Shown here: one piece after another, positions 46,131 to 54,856 of the stretch
Layout of the letters: each line of letters starts with the position of its first letter
Numbering within the stretch: position 1 is the first letter of the stretch
Origin: Novosphingobium sp. PC22D
GTDB taxonomy: Bacteria; Pseudomonadota; Alphaproteobacteria; Sphingomonadales; Sphingomonadaceae
Length of the DNA: 64,000 nucleotides
Assembly: GCF_002556635.1 (NCBI RefSeq)
Contig: NZ_MWMO01000001.1
Location: 1-64,000, forward strand
Reading direction: 5' to 3'
Position numbers and translations under genes: made by a program
The notes under the pieces: model-generated
Told to the model about the DNA's origin: nothing
Database searches by the model: none
The model's input: only the letters and a program-made list of their open reading frames with translations

Positions 46131-46237
46131 CGAATGCGGCACCGCGTTCCACGGAAGGGCCGCTGGACTATAATGAAGCTGATCGCTCTTGCCGGCATTG
46201 CGTTTTCCCGCGCCGTTCCGGCGGGCGTCGAGGCGAT

Positions 46238-47059
46238 ATGACGGGCAGCGCAATGCGGGTGGCAGCAGTTCAGATAAACAGTCAGCCGGACGTGGCGGCG
46301 AATCTCGACAAGATGGCGCAGCAGGTCGAGCAGCTCATGGCCGGCGCTCGTCCCGATCTTATCGTGTTTCCCGAGTATTCCTCCTACATCTCCTCCAGCG
46401 CGGACCTGCTGCGGGCCCGGGCCGAGGCGGAAGGCGTCGGCCCGGCCTGCGCGTGGATTTCCTCCCTGGCGCGTCGCCATGCGGTGAACATTCACCTCGG
46501 CAGCCTGATGGAGAAGGCCGAGGGCCGCTTTTACAATTGTTCGCTCGTCTTCGACCGGTCCGGCGCGATCATCGGGCGCTATCGCAAGATGCATCGCTTC
46601 GACGTGACGCTGCCGGACGGAACCCAAATCCTCGAATCGGAGATGGTGGAGCGCGGCGACGAGGTGGTGACCGTCGATATCGACGGCATCCGCTTCGGCC
46701 TCGCCATATGCTACGATCTCCGGTTCGGCGAACTGTTCCGCGCGCTGGAGCGCAAGGGCGCCCAGGTGCTCCTGATACCTTCCGCCTTCGCGCAGCAGAC
46801 CGGCATCGACCATTGGGAAGTGCTGCTGCGTGCGCGGGCCATCGAAACCCAGTGCTATGTCGTGGCGCCCGCGCAGATCGGCTCCTACGACCAGGGAACG
46901 CGGACCAGTTTCGGCCATACGATGGCCATCGATCCCTGGGGCGTCGTCGTTGCGCAGGCCGGCAACCGCGAAGGCGCGATCACGGTCGATATCGATACGC
47001 ACCGTCTCGCCGCGATCCGGGCGATGCTGCCCGTGGGCAAGCATCATGTCCTTAAATGA
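46238..47059 (+). CDS. Nitrilase-superfamily carbon-nitrogen hydrolase (Nit1/omega-amidase-like)
   Basis: Cytoplasmic C-N hydrolase, 273 residues, with the Glu-Lys-Cys triad: Glu46 in IVFPEYSSY, Lys117 in GRYRKMHRFDV, Cys158 in LAICYDLRFGEL. The CYDLRF signature and HRFDVTLPDG are typical of the Nit branch (deaminated glutathione amidase, omega-amidase, N-carbamoyl-like amidases). GAGG lies just before ATG 46238; ATG 46253 (MRVAAVQIN) is the alternative and fits the fold start. It overlaps the MFS gene by 14 bases. It probably hydrolyses a small amide delivered by the co-encoded transporter. Confidence 0.88.
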   Translation: MTGSAMRVAAVQINSQPDVAANLDKMAQQVEQLMAGARPDLIVFPEYSSYISSSADLLRARAEAEGVGPACAWISSLARRHAVNIHLGSLMEKAEGRFYNCSLVFDRSGAIIGRYRKMHRFDVTLPDGTQILESEMVERGDEVVTVDIDGIRFGLAICYDLRFGELFRALERKGAQVLLIPSAFAQQTGIDHWEVLLRARAIETQCYVVAPAQIGSYDQGTRTSFGHTMAIDPWGVVVAQAGNREGAITVDIDTHRLAAIRAMLPVGKHHVLK

Positions 47060-48383
47060 AACCGACCCGCCGATGAAAGGGTCGGACGAGGGGATCGGCC
47101 GCGGCGGACTGTTCGACTGGCTGGTCGTCTTGCTGCTGCTCGTCACGTCGCTGGTTTCGATGGTGGATCGGTTTGCGCTCTCGCTGCTGCTGGAGCCGAT
47201 CAAGGCCGATATGGCGCTCACCGACGCGCAGTTGGGGCTGCTGACCGGCGTCGCGTTCGGCCTGTTCTATGCGACCTTGAGCCTGCCCATGGGGTGGCTT
47301 GCCGACAGATGGTCGCGCAAGGCGACGATCAGCGTCGGAATAGCCGTCTGGGGCATGGCCACGGCGGCCAGCGGCATTGCCGCCAACGCGCTGCAATTCG
47401 CCGCCGCGCGCATGTTCGTGGGCGTGGGCGAGGCCGCGCTCGCGCCTTGCGCCTATGGCATTATCCATGACCGTTTCCCCAAGCATCAGCTTGGCCGCGC
47501 GATGAGCGTCTATCAGATGGGCGGTATGCTCGGTGCCGGCTTCGCCATGTTCGTGGCTGGGATCGCCTACGACTTCTTCCTCGCCCATCAGGGCGCGCCG
47601 CTTCCGCTGATCGGCGGCCTCGCGCCGTGGCAGCAGACCTTCCTGGCGCTCGCGCTCCCCTGTATCCCGGTGCTTCTTCTGATCGCGGCGATGAAGGAAG
47701 AACGCCGTCCGCCCATCGTGAACGCGCCGGGCGAGGCGCCGGCGACCAGCCTGCTCGCCGCCTTTCGGGCGGACTGGCTGTTCTATTTCGCCACCTTCAC
47801 CGGCGTCGCGGCAGTCATTCTCGTCACCTATGCGCTGCTCAGCTGGATGCCCGCCATCCTGATGCGCGAGTTCCAATGGTCGGCGGTGGAGGTCGGCAGC
47901 TCCTATGGCACGCTGGTGGTGATCGCCAGCATCGCCGGACTGGTCGTCGGCGGCACCAGCGTCGATCTGATGGCGCGAACCAGGATCGCGCAGCCCTATC
48001 TGGTGCTGAGCCTCGTGGTCGCCTTGCTTTCGCTAGCGCTGGTGGCGCTGTTCGGGCTCGCGTCCGACGCTCGGATGCTGCTTGTCGTCGCTGCCGCGCT
48101 GCATTTCGTGATGGCGACGCCGATCGGCATCATCCCCGCCTATGTCCAGCTATCCAGCCCCCCGGCGGTGCGCGGGCAGATGTCGTCGGTCTACGTGCTG
48201 GCGGTCAACATATTCGGCCAGGTGGTAGGGCCGACGGCGGTCGGCTTCATCTCGTCCCTGCGCCCCGACAGTCCGGGCGGTCTGCGCCACGCGGTCGTCA
48301 TCGTCAGCAGTCTGTCGCTATTGGGCGCGATCCTCCTGCTCCTCGTTGCCGGTCGCGCGCGGCGGCCGGCGCTCGCCTCGTGA
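47046..48383 (+). CDS. Spinster-type MFS transporter
   Basis: Twelve-helix major facilitator of 445 residues. Helix 1 region DRFALSLLLEPIKADMALTDAQLGLLTGVAFGLFYATLS, the loop 2-3 motif GWLADRWSRKATIS, and VGVGEAALAPCAYGIIHDRFP are characteristic of the spinster-like family abundant in sphingomonads. ATG 47046 begins inside the nitrilase gene; ATG 47073 is possible. A GTGA or short gap follows to the creatininase-like gene. It probably imports the substrate of the adjacent amidohydrolases across the inner membrane, but the direction and solute are inferred. Confidence 0.88.
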   Translation: MSLNETDPPMKGSDEGIGRGGLFDWLVVLLLLVTSLVSMVDRFALSLLLEPIKADMALTDAQLGLLTGVAFGLFYATLSLPMGWLADRWSRKATISVGIAVWGMATAASGIAANALQFAAARMFVGVGEAALAPCAYGIIHDRFPKHQLGRAMSVYQMGGMLGAGFAMFVAGIAYDFFLAHQGAPLPLIGGLAPWQQTFLALALPCIPVLLLIAAMKEERRPPIVNAPGEAPATSLLAAFRADWLFYFATFTGVAAVILVTYALLSWMPAILMREFQWSAVEVGSSYGTLVVIASIAGLVVGGTSVDLMARTRIAQPYLVLSLVVALLSLALVALFGLASDARMLLVVAAALHFVMATPIGIIPAYVQLSSPPAVRGQMSSVYVLAVNIFGQVVGPTAVGFISSLRPDSPGGLRHAVVIVSSLSLLGAILLLLVAGRARRPALAS

Positions 48384-48397
48384 AGAAAAGAAACGCC

Positions 48398-49213
48398 ATG
48401 GCCGCACCTTCCCCCGAAGTCCGCATCAGCCACTTGCCCGGTGGCAGGGTTCGCGAACTCCTGAAGGACAATCCCGTGATCCTGCTGCCGATGGGCAGTC
48501 ACGAGGATCAGGGCCCGCACTTTCCCATGGGCGACTATCTGCTGCCTGAGCGAATCGCGCAGCTCGCCGCAACGCACGCGCAGCAACGCGGCACGCCCTG
48601 CTTCGTCATGCCGGTCATGCCCTACGGCGGCGACGACTATTTCCGCACCGCGCTCGGCGGCGCCGTGCTCTCGCCCGCGACGATGGAAGCGGTGCTGGGC
48701 GACATCGTCGGCTCGCTGCTGGATAACGGCCTGACGCGCATCGTCATGCTGAACGGCCATAGCGGCAACGTCGCGCCGATCCTGAACACGATCCGCGAGG
48801 TTCGCCGGTCGCGCGGGATCGCCGTTCCCAGCCTCTATCTGTGGGAAGCCGCCTTCGCGATGCTGCCCGATATTCTCGGCCCCGAGGAAGCGGCGAGCCG
48901 CGCCGGCCATGGCGCCGATCCGCTGGGCAGCGTGGGACTGCACCTCATGCCCGAGCTGATCGACCGCTCGCTGATGCCCGACCCGCGGCCGATCCATGCC
49001 GATCCGATACTGGGCCTGCCCTCGGTCAATCTCGGCCGGGTGCGGGTCAAGGATGTCGAGGTGACGTTGTGGACCGACTATGCCGAGATCTACAACGAAG
49101 GCACGAGCGGGGGCGATCCCAGGCGATGCGACGCGCGGACCGGCGCGGCGATCACCGACCGGCTGGTCGAGACGGTGGTCGAACTCGCCCGGCTCCTCAC
49201 CGAGAAAACCTAG
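48398..49213 (+). CDS. Creatininase-family amidohydrolase with altered metal motif
   Basis: Binuclear-metal amidohydrolase of the creatininase family, 271 residues. Visible: PMGSHEDQGPHFPMGDYLLPE, PYGGDDYF, MLNGHSGNVAPI and the SRAGHGADPLGS region. The usual metal motif ExHGPH-x5-D appears here as E36-D-Q38-G-P-H41 with Asp46. A canonical His ligand is thus Gln and the loop is one residue shorter, which may change the metal set or substrate. A GTG at 48380 overlapping the MFS stop is an alternative start. Its stop overlaps the opposing LysR stop by four bases. Other members open lactams or cleave formamides. Confidence 0.84.
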   Translation: MAAPSPEVRISHLPGGRVRELLKDNPVILLPMGSHEDQGPHFPMGDYLLPERIAQLAATHAQQRGTPCFVMPVMPYGGDDYFRTALGGAVLSPATMEAVLGDIVGSLLDNGLTRIVMLNGHSGNVAPILNTIREVRRSRGIAVPSLYLWEAAFAMLPDILGPEEAASRAGHGADPLGSVGLHLMPELIDRSLMPDPRPIHADPILGLPSVNLGRVRVKDVEVTLWTDYAEIYNEGTSGGDPRRCDARTGAAITDRLVETVVELARLLTEKT

Positions 49214-50106
49214 CCGCTGCTCGTCTGCGTCGCGATCCAGTCGCTGAAATCGACCAGCGCCGGGTTGGACTCCCAGTCGCTTCGGCGAACCAGATAATAG
49301 GCATTTTCATCCTGCAGGACATGTTCGAACGGTATGACCAGCATCTTCGCCTCCAACTCCGGCGCGATCAGGAAGCGCGGGATCAGCGCCGCGCCGACTC
49401 CGCCCGCCGCGGCCTGGGCAAGCATCAGGAAATGCTCGAAGACCGGCCCCTTGACCGGCGGCAGTTCGGAATGTCCGCAGGATGCGAACCAGCGGTTCCA
49501 GGCGGTGAGGCGCGAGGCTTGAAACAGCAGCGGCTTTCCGATCAGGTCCTCCGGTTCGCGGACATTGTGCCTGCGCAACCAGTCGGGCGCGCACACCGCC
49601 ACCATTTTCTCGCGGAAGAGGAAAAGGTGCGAGGCATGCGGCCAGTCGGGCGGCCCGAAGTGGATCGCCGCGTCGAACCCCTCGTCGCGCAGATCGAAGG
49701 GAAACGACCGCGCGGCGAAATTCACCGTCATGTCGGGATGGCGCGCGGTCAGGTCTGGCAGGCGCGGCGCGAGCCAGCGCATCCCGAAGCTGGGCAGGGT
49801 CGCGATGCTGAGTTCCCGCTTGTCCGCCTGACGCATTGTTTGCTGCGTCGCGGACCGGATGCGGTCGAGCGCGATCCGGATTTGCTCGGCATAGGCCGCT
49901 CCCGCCGCGTTCAGCGAGACGCGACGTCCGTTCCGGTCGAACAGGCTGGTCTGCAACCAGTCTTCCAGGATCGCCACCTGCCGGCTGACCGCGCTCTGGG
50001 TCAACCCGATCTGCTGACCGGCCCGCGAGAAGCTCCCATGGCGCGCCGCCGCGACGAAGCTGTTGAGCGCCGCCATCGGCGGCAGGAGATGGCGCGTCTC
50101 GTTCAT
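49210..50106 (-). CDS. LysR-family regulator divergent from the HglS/Ast operon
   Basis: LysR regulator of 298 residues, GcvA-like. HTH: AALNSFVAAARHGSFSRAGQQIGLTQSAVSRQVAILEDWL. The effector domain holds LSIATLPSFGMRWLAPRLPDL and FEHFLMLAQAAAGGVGAALIPRFLI. It is separated from the DUF1338 gene by about 95 bases containing an ATTA-N8-TAAT dyad. This classical divergent arrangement makes it the probable activator of that catabolic operon, responding to a pathway intermediate. Confidence 0.92.
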   Translation of the reverse strand: MNETRHLLPPMAALNSFVAAARHGSFSRAGQQIGLTQSAVSRQVAILEDWLQTSLFDRNGRRVSLNAAGAAYAEQIRIALDRIRSATQQTMRQADKRELSIATLPSFGMRWLAPRLPDLTARHPDMTVNFAARSFPFDLRDEGFDAAIHFGPPDWPHASHLFLFREKMVAVCAPDWLRRHNVREPEDLIGKPLLFQASRLTAWNRWFASCGHSELPPVKGPVFEHFLMLAQAAAGGVGAALIPRFLIAPELEAKMLVIPFEHVLQDENAYYLVRRSDWESNPALVDFSDWIATQTSSG

Positions 50107-50120
50107 TCCATTGCCTCATG

Positions 50121-50136
50121 ATTATATGACGTTAAT
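50121..50136. promoter_or_regulatory. Candidate LysR-binding dyad in the divergent promoter
   Basis: ATTA-TATGACGT-TAAT, a perfect 4-bp dyad with an 8-base centre that fits the T-N11-A LysR box. It lies between the LysR start (50106) and the DUF1338 gene start (50202). Confidence 0.5.
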
Positions 50137-50201
50137 GCATTTAGAATCCGCGCCGTCACGCGCTATCTGGCAGTTAACTCGCTATGATGAGGATTGTCCA
50201 G

Positions 50202-51227
50202 ATGAGTTATAGGAATGAAGGGCATGTGCGGGCACTGGTCCGCTCGGTCGCCGGGGATGCCGGAGCGGACAAGCTGTTTGCCGCGCTCGCGCCGATGATG
50301 CCGGATGGCGCCGATGCGGGGAACACCATCAGCCGTGCCGCCTTCGCGGCGGCGATGAACGTGCTGCTGTTCGCCGATGTGCTCGATCGGGTGCCGAGCG
50401 GCGCGGCCTATGTCGCGAGCACCGTGGCGGCGGGCGGTACGGTCTGCTTCGACCATGGCGCGCTTCGCACGATAGCCCTGCCCGAAGGCGATACGGGGGG
50501 CTTGCCGCGCGGCGAACTCGCCTTCCGGCGCATCCTCGAGCCGCTCGGCTATGAGGAAGCGGCGCAATATCCGCTGCCGCGCCTCAGCATGACCGGCCAT
50601 GCCTACAGCCATCGCGAGTTTCCCGAGACGATCCCGCAATTCTTCGTCAGCGAATTGCATGTCGACCTGTTCGACGGAGCGTTCGCCGAGGCGGCGGCGC
50701 GGGTGTTCGGCACCTCGCGCGATCCGCTCGACGCCGCCGCGCGCGATCTTCTGGCCCGCTTCGCCGCCGGCGAGCCGGTGGACTTCGCGTCGGCGGCCGG
50801 TGCGATGCCCGTCATTCTGGGCGCCTTTGGCCGACAGCATGATCGCCCCGCGCTCGGCGATTACGAGATCCTGAAGCGCTCCTCGGCCGAGGCCGCGTGG
50901 ATCGCCACCGAGGGCAACGCCTTCAATCACGCCACCGACCGTGTCGCCGACGTCGCCAGTCTGTCGGAGGAGCAGAAGGCGCTTGGCCGGCCGATCAAGG
51001 AGCGCGTCGAATATTCGGCCAACGGGCGGGTTCGGCAGACGGCGTTCCGCGCCGATATGGTCGAGCGGGAATTCGACGTCGGCGAGGGCGAGACGCGCAG
51101 GCAGATCGTGCCGGGATCGTTCTACGAATTCATCAGCCGCGATGTCGATCCGGAGACGGGGAAGCTCGACCTGTCCTTCGACAGTGCCAATGCCACCGGC
51201 ATTTTCGCGATGACCCGGGCCGCATGA
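50202..51227 (+). CDS. DUF1338 protein, 2-oxoadipate dioxygenase/decarboxylase (HglS-like)
   Basis: Fe(II) enzyme of the DUF1338/YdcJ/HglS family, 341 residues, which converts 2-oxoadipate to D-2-hydroxyglutarate with O2 and loss of CO2. The substrate/metal motif FDHGALRT carries the His and, four residues on, the Arg that bind metal and substrate in HglS. GNAFNHATDRV and PGSFYEFISRD supply the other His and Glu. It is shorter than Pseudomonas HglS (about 460 residues). ATG 50202 is preferred over 50184 because GAGGA at 50189-50193 is spaced correctly. It overlaps the next gene by ATGA. First gene of the operon with D2HGDH and AstC/A/D-like enzymes. Confidence 0.85.
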   Translation: MSYRNEGHVRALVRSVAGDAGADKLFAALAPMMPDGADAGNTISRAAFAAAMNVLLFADVLDRVPSGAAYVASTVAAGGTVCFDHGALRTIALPEGDTGGLPRGELAFRRILEPLGYEEAAQYPLPRLSMTGHAYSHREFPETIPQFFVSELHVDLFDGAFAEAAARVFGTSRDPLDAAARDLLARFAAGEPVDFASAAGAMPVILGAFGRQHDRPALGDYEILKRSSAEAAWIATEGNAFNHATDRVADVASLSEEQKALGRPIKERVEYSANGRVRQTAFRADMVEREFDVGEGETRRQIVPGSFYEFISRDVDPETGKLDLSFDSANATGIFAMTRAA

Positions 51228-52651
51228 CGGCGGAACCGGGACTGCTGGGCGCGCTGGCGGAGATCGTCGGCGCGCGTCATGTGCTGACGCACCCCGACGA
51301 TCTGGCGGCCTGTCGCGCCGACGGGCGCGGCGCGGAAGGCGGACTTCCCATGGCCGCGCTGCGACCGGCAAGCGCGCAGCAGGTCTGCGCGATCATGCGA
51401 CTGGCGATGGCGCGTGCCCTGCGCGTCGTCGTGCAGGGTGCTCGCACCGGTTTGGTGGGGGGCGGCCTCCCCACCGACACGGAAGCGGATCTGGTCGTCA
51501 GCCTGGATCGCCTGTCGCGTCACATCGAGATAGACCCGGCCAACCGCACCGCGACCGTGGACGCGGGCGTGCGCCTGTCCGCGCTCAACGCCGTCGCGGC
51601 GGAATATGGATTGTTCCTGCCGATCGACCTTGGCGCCGATCCCATGATCGGCGGCATGATAGCGACAAATACCGGCGGCTCGCGGCTGCTGCGCTATTGC
51701 GACATGCGCGCCAACCTGCTGGCGCTCGACATGGTGCGCGCCAGCGAGGACGGCGAATTGCTGACTCTCGGCGCGCCGCTGCGAAAGAACAACACGGGTA
51801 TCGATCTCAAGCATCTGCTCGTCGGCAGCGGCGGGTCGATGGGCATCGTGATGCGGGCGACCGTGTCGCTTCAGCCGCTGCCCGCCACGCGCCTTTCCGC
51901 GCTGATCGCGCTGCGCGAAGCCGACGCCGCGCTGCCGCTGCTGCAGGCCTGCGAAGCGGCGTTCGGAAGCGCGCTTTCGGCCTTCGAAGGGATGAGCGCC
52001 GCCGCGCTTGCGGCGGCCTTCGCGCATGTGCCGTCGCTGCGCCGGCCGTTCGAAACGCTGCCTTGCTACGCGCTGCTGATCGAATTGTCGGGCGGCAGCG
52101 CCTTTACCGAGGCGATGCTCGAAGAGGGACTCGCCGCCGTGCTGGCGCCCTTCATGGAAGGGGAGAACGCCGTCGTCGCCGATGCCGCGATCGACCGTCG
52201 CGACGATCTCTGGGCGATCCGCCACGCATTGCCAGAAGGGCTGCGCGCGAGCGGCGCGGTGGTCGCCTGCGACATCGCATTGAAGCGCGGCGATCTCATG
52301 CGCTTCCGCTCGATGGCGCGAGCGGCGCTCGCACGCGAGGCGCCGGGCTTCGTTCCGCACGACTTCGGCCATATCGGCGATGGCGGCCTGCACTATAATC
52401 TGGTCTGGCCGAAGCGCGACGGGCCGGTCGATCCCGAGCGCGCCGATCGCGCGCGCGCGCTGATCTTCGACATGGTGGTTCGGGATTTCGGCGGCAGCTT
52501 CAGCGCCGAGCACGGCATCGGCCCGCGCAACATGTCCTTTTACGCTCGCTTCGTTCCAGAGCCGCTGCGCCGGCTCGCGGGAGCGGTGCAGCATGTCGTG
52601 GCGCCGCGGCGCATGGGCCGGGTGGATTTTGGAATGACGGGAAACGGATAG
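51224..52651 (+). CDS. FAD-linked D-2-hydroxyglutarate dehydrogenase-like oxidoreductase
   Basis: Flavoprotein of the VAO/FAD_binding_4 family, 475 residues. FAD site: VVVQGARTGLVGGGLP and IGGMIATNTGGSRLLRY. The C-terminal domain carries the zinc/substrate signature GHIGDGGLHYNLVWP and AEHGIGPRN, typical of D-2-hydroxyglutarate and D-lactate dehydrogenases. Directly after an HglS-like gene (ATGA overlap), D-2-hydroxyglutarate oxidation to 2-oxoglutarate is the natural reading. The electron acceptor is probably an ETF or quinone, unknown here. Four bases separate it from the AstC-like gene. Confidence 0.9.
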   Translation: MTAEPGLLGALAEIVGARHVLTHPDDLAACRADGRGAEGGLPMAALRPASAQQVCAIMRLAMARALRVVVQGARTGLVGGGLPTDTEADLVVSLDRLSRHIEIDPANRTATVDAGVRLSALNAVAAEYGLFLPIDLGADPMIGGMIATNTGGSRLLRYCDMRANLLALDMVRASEDGELLTLGAPLRKNNTGIDLKHLLVGSGGSMGIVMRATVSLQPLPATRLSALIALREADAALPLLQACEAAFGSALSAFEGMSAAALAAAFAHVPSLRRPFETLPCYALLIELSGGSAFTEAMLEEGLAAVLAPFMEGENAVVADAAIDRRDDLWAIRHALPEGLRASGAVVACDIALKRGDLMRFRSMARAALAREAPGFVPHDFGHIGDGGLHYNLVWPKRDGPVDPERADRARALIFDMVVRDFGGSFSAEHGIGPRNMSFYARFVPEPLRRLAGAVQHVVAPRRMGRVDFGMTGNG

Positions 52652-52655
52652 GACT

Positions 52656-53852
52656 ATGTCAAGCGAACTCATGGCGGTTTACAGCCGCGCGCCGGTGGAA
52701 GTGGAACGCGGCGAGGGCGTATGGCTCCATGCGCGCGACGGCCGCGTCTTTCTCGATTGCGTCGCCGGTATCGCGACCAACAGCCTCGGCCATGCCAATC
52801 CCGTTCTGGTCTCGGCGCTTGCCGAGCAGGCGACGAAGCTCTGGCACGTTTCCAATATCTTCCGGATTCCCGGGCAGGAGGAACTGGCTCGGCGTCTCAC
52901 CGGGGCGACCTTCGCCGATACGGTTTTCTTCGGCAATTCGGGGTCCGAAGCCGTCGAATGCGCGCTGAAGACCGCGCGGCGCTATCATGCCGCTAACGGC
53001 GAGCCCGAACGGATCGACGTGATCGGTTTCTCGGGCTCCTTTCACGGCCGAACCTACGCGGCGGTGAATGCGTCGGGCAATCCGGCCTATCTCGAGGGCT
53101 TCGGCCCGCGGCTGCCGGGCTACGTCCAGCTCGACGTCGATGATCGCGACGCGATCGAGCAGGCCGTCCGCAAGCCCGGCGCGGCGGCGGTGATCGTGGA
53201 GCCGGTGCAGGGTGAAGGCGGGGCGCGGGCGCTGGACGAGGCGTGGCTGCGCCGCCTTCGCTCGCTCTGCGACGAAACCGGCGTCCTGCTGATCTTCGAC
53301 GAGGTGCAGTCGGGCATGGGCCGCACCGGCCGCCTGTTCGCGCACCAGTGGTTCGACGGACTGGTGCCCGATATCATGGCCGTGGCGAAGGCGTTGGGCG
53401 GCGGCTTTCCGATCGGTGCCTGTCTCGCCACCGCCGAAGCGGCCAAGGGGATGACCGTGGGCGCGCACGGCTCGACTTTCGGCGGAAATCCGCTTGCCAT
53501 GGCGGTCGGGATCGCGGCGTTCGACGAGATCGCCAAGGCGGACACGCTCGCCAATGTCACCGCCCTGTCGGCGCATCTCATGGAAGGGCTGGCCGCGATT
53601 GCCGCGCGGTTCCCGGACATCGTGGCGGACGTGCGCGGCAAGGGGCTGCTCATCGGCATCAAGCTAATCCCCAACAATCGCGAAATGATGGCGACCGCGC
53701 GCGATCATGGCCTACTGGTCGCGGGCGGCGGGGAGAACTGCGTGCGGATGCTGCCGCCGCTCAACATGACGCACGCGGAAGCGGACGAAGCGCTGTCGCG
53801 TCTCGAAGCCGCCTTCGCCGCGACGCGTGCGTCGCTGAGCCAGGACGCCTGA
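52656..53852 (+). CDS. Class III omega-aminotransferase, AstC/ArgD-like
   Basis: PLP aminotransferase of 398 residues, closest in pattern to acetylornithine/succinylornithine aminotransferases. Motifs: DCVAGIATNSLGHANP, FFGNSGSEAVECALK, GSFHGRTYAAVNASGN, VEPVQGEGGARAL, LLIFDEVQSGMGRTG and the PLP Lys245 in VAKALGGGFPIG. It removes the terminal amino group of an N-acylated diamino acid to give a semialdehyde. Its stop and the AstA-like start overlap (TGATG). In the present operon the substrate may be N-succinyl-lysine rather than succinylornithine; see findings. Confidence 0.88.
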   Translation: MSSELMAVYSRAPVEVERGEGVWLHARDGRVFLDCVAGIATNSLGHANPVLVSALAEQATKLWHVSNIFRIPGQEELARRLTGATFADTVFFGNSGSEAVECALKTARRYHAANGEPERIDVIGFSGSFHGRTYAAVNASGNPAYLEGFGPRLPGYVQLDVDDRDAIEQAVRKPGAAAVIVEPVQGEGGARALDEAWLRRLRSLCDETGVLLIFDEVQSGMGRTGRLFAHQWFDGLVPDIMAVAKALGGGFPIGACLATAEAAKGMTVGAHGSTFGGNPLAMAVGIAAFDEIAKADTLANVTALSAHLMEGLAAIAARFPDIVADVRGKGLLIGIKLIPNNREMMATARDHGLLVAGGGENCVRMLPPLNMTHAEADEALSRLEAAFAATRASLSQDA

Positions 53853-54856
53853 TGCTGTTCGTCCGACCCGCCGGACCGGCCGATATCGAGACATTGCTGG
53901 AATTCGCCAATCTCTCGGGAAGGGGGTTCACCAGCCTGCCTGAAGACCGGCCGACGCTGGTCGACGCGCTGGCGCTGTCGCAGCGCAGTTTCGAGCGCGA
54001 GGCCGATCCGCAGAGCGCCCGCTACATCTTGTTCCTGGAAGACTCCGAGACCGGGCTGGTCGACGGGGTCGCCGCCGTCAAGGGCAGCGTCGGCAAGGAC
54101 CGTCCGCACTTTTCCTTCCGCATGGTGACGCTCTCGCAGCATTCGAACGCGGTCGGCACGCGCTTTGATCATCAGGTGCTGCTGCTGGTCAACGAATGCG
54201 GAGCGTGCTCGGAAGTGGGAACGCTGTTCCTGCGCCCGGACAGACGCCGCAACGGGGCGGGCAGCCTGCTCGCTCGTTCACGCTACCTGCTGATCGCGTC
54301 CGCCCCGGACCGGTTCGCGCCGACGATCATGGCGGAGCTGCGCGGCTGGTTCGATGATCAGGACAACAGCCCTTTCTGGGACGGGATCGCCAGCAAGTTC
54401 TTCCGCCTGTCGTTCGAGGACGCGGACCGGATGATCACGCTGACCGACGGTCAGTTCATCATCGACCTGGCGCCGCATCATCCCATTTATCTGGAACTGG
54501 TGAATGGCGGCGCGCGCGACGCGATCGGAAAAGTGCACCGCCATGGCGAACCCGCGCTGCGCATGCTCGAAAAGGAAGGTTTCTCCCGTTCGGGACTGGT
54601 CGACATATTCGACGGCGGCCCGACCATGACCTGCGCGCGTGACAGTATCGCCACGATCCGCAATGCCCGGCGGCTGCCGGTGCGCATCGGTGAACCGGCC
54701 GAGGCGCGGCCGCTTCTGGTGACGCCCGGATCGCTGCGCGACTTCCGCGTGGTGCGGGCAATGGCGCAAGTCATGGAAGCGATGCTCGTCCTGCCGGCCG
54801 AGGCGGCGCGCTTGCTGGGCGTATCCGAAGGCGATGTCGTGACGGTGAGTGAGTGA
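53852..54856 (+). CDS. Arginine N-succinyltransferase-family protein (AstA-like)
   Basis: Succinyl-CoA-dependent N-acyltransferase of 334 residues. It matches AstA in order: LFVRPAGPADIETLLEFANLSG, TSLPEDRPTL, LEDSETGLVDGVAAVKGSVG, FLRPDRRRNGAGSLLARSRYL, AELRGWFDDQDNSPFWDGIASKFF, HPIYLELV and GFSRSGLVDIFDGGPTM. AstA succinylates the alpha-amino group of arginine or ornithine. No astB (succinylarginine dihydrolase) or astE gene is in the window. Combined with HglS and D2HGDH, lysine or another diamino acid is a candidate acceptor. It is coupled to neighbours by TGATG and GTGA overlaps. Confidence 0.87.
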   Translation: MLFVRPAGPADIETLLEFANLSGRGFTSLPEDRPTLVDALALSQRSFEREADPQSARYILFLEDSETGLVDGVAAVKGSVGKDRPHFSFRMVTLSQHSNAVGTRFDHQVLLLVNECGACSEVGTLFLRPDRRRNGAGSLLARSRYLLIASAPDRFAPTIMAELRGWFDDQDNSPFWDGIASKFFRLSFEDADRMITLTDGQFIIDLAPHHPIYLELVNGGARDAIGKVHRHGEPALRMLEKEGFSRSGLVDIFDGGPTMTCARDSIATIRNARRLPVRIGEPAEARPLLVTPGSLRDFRVVRAMAQVMEAMLVLPAEAARLLGVSEGDVVTVSE

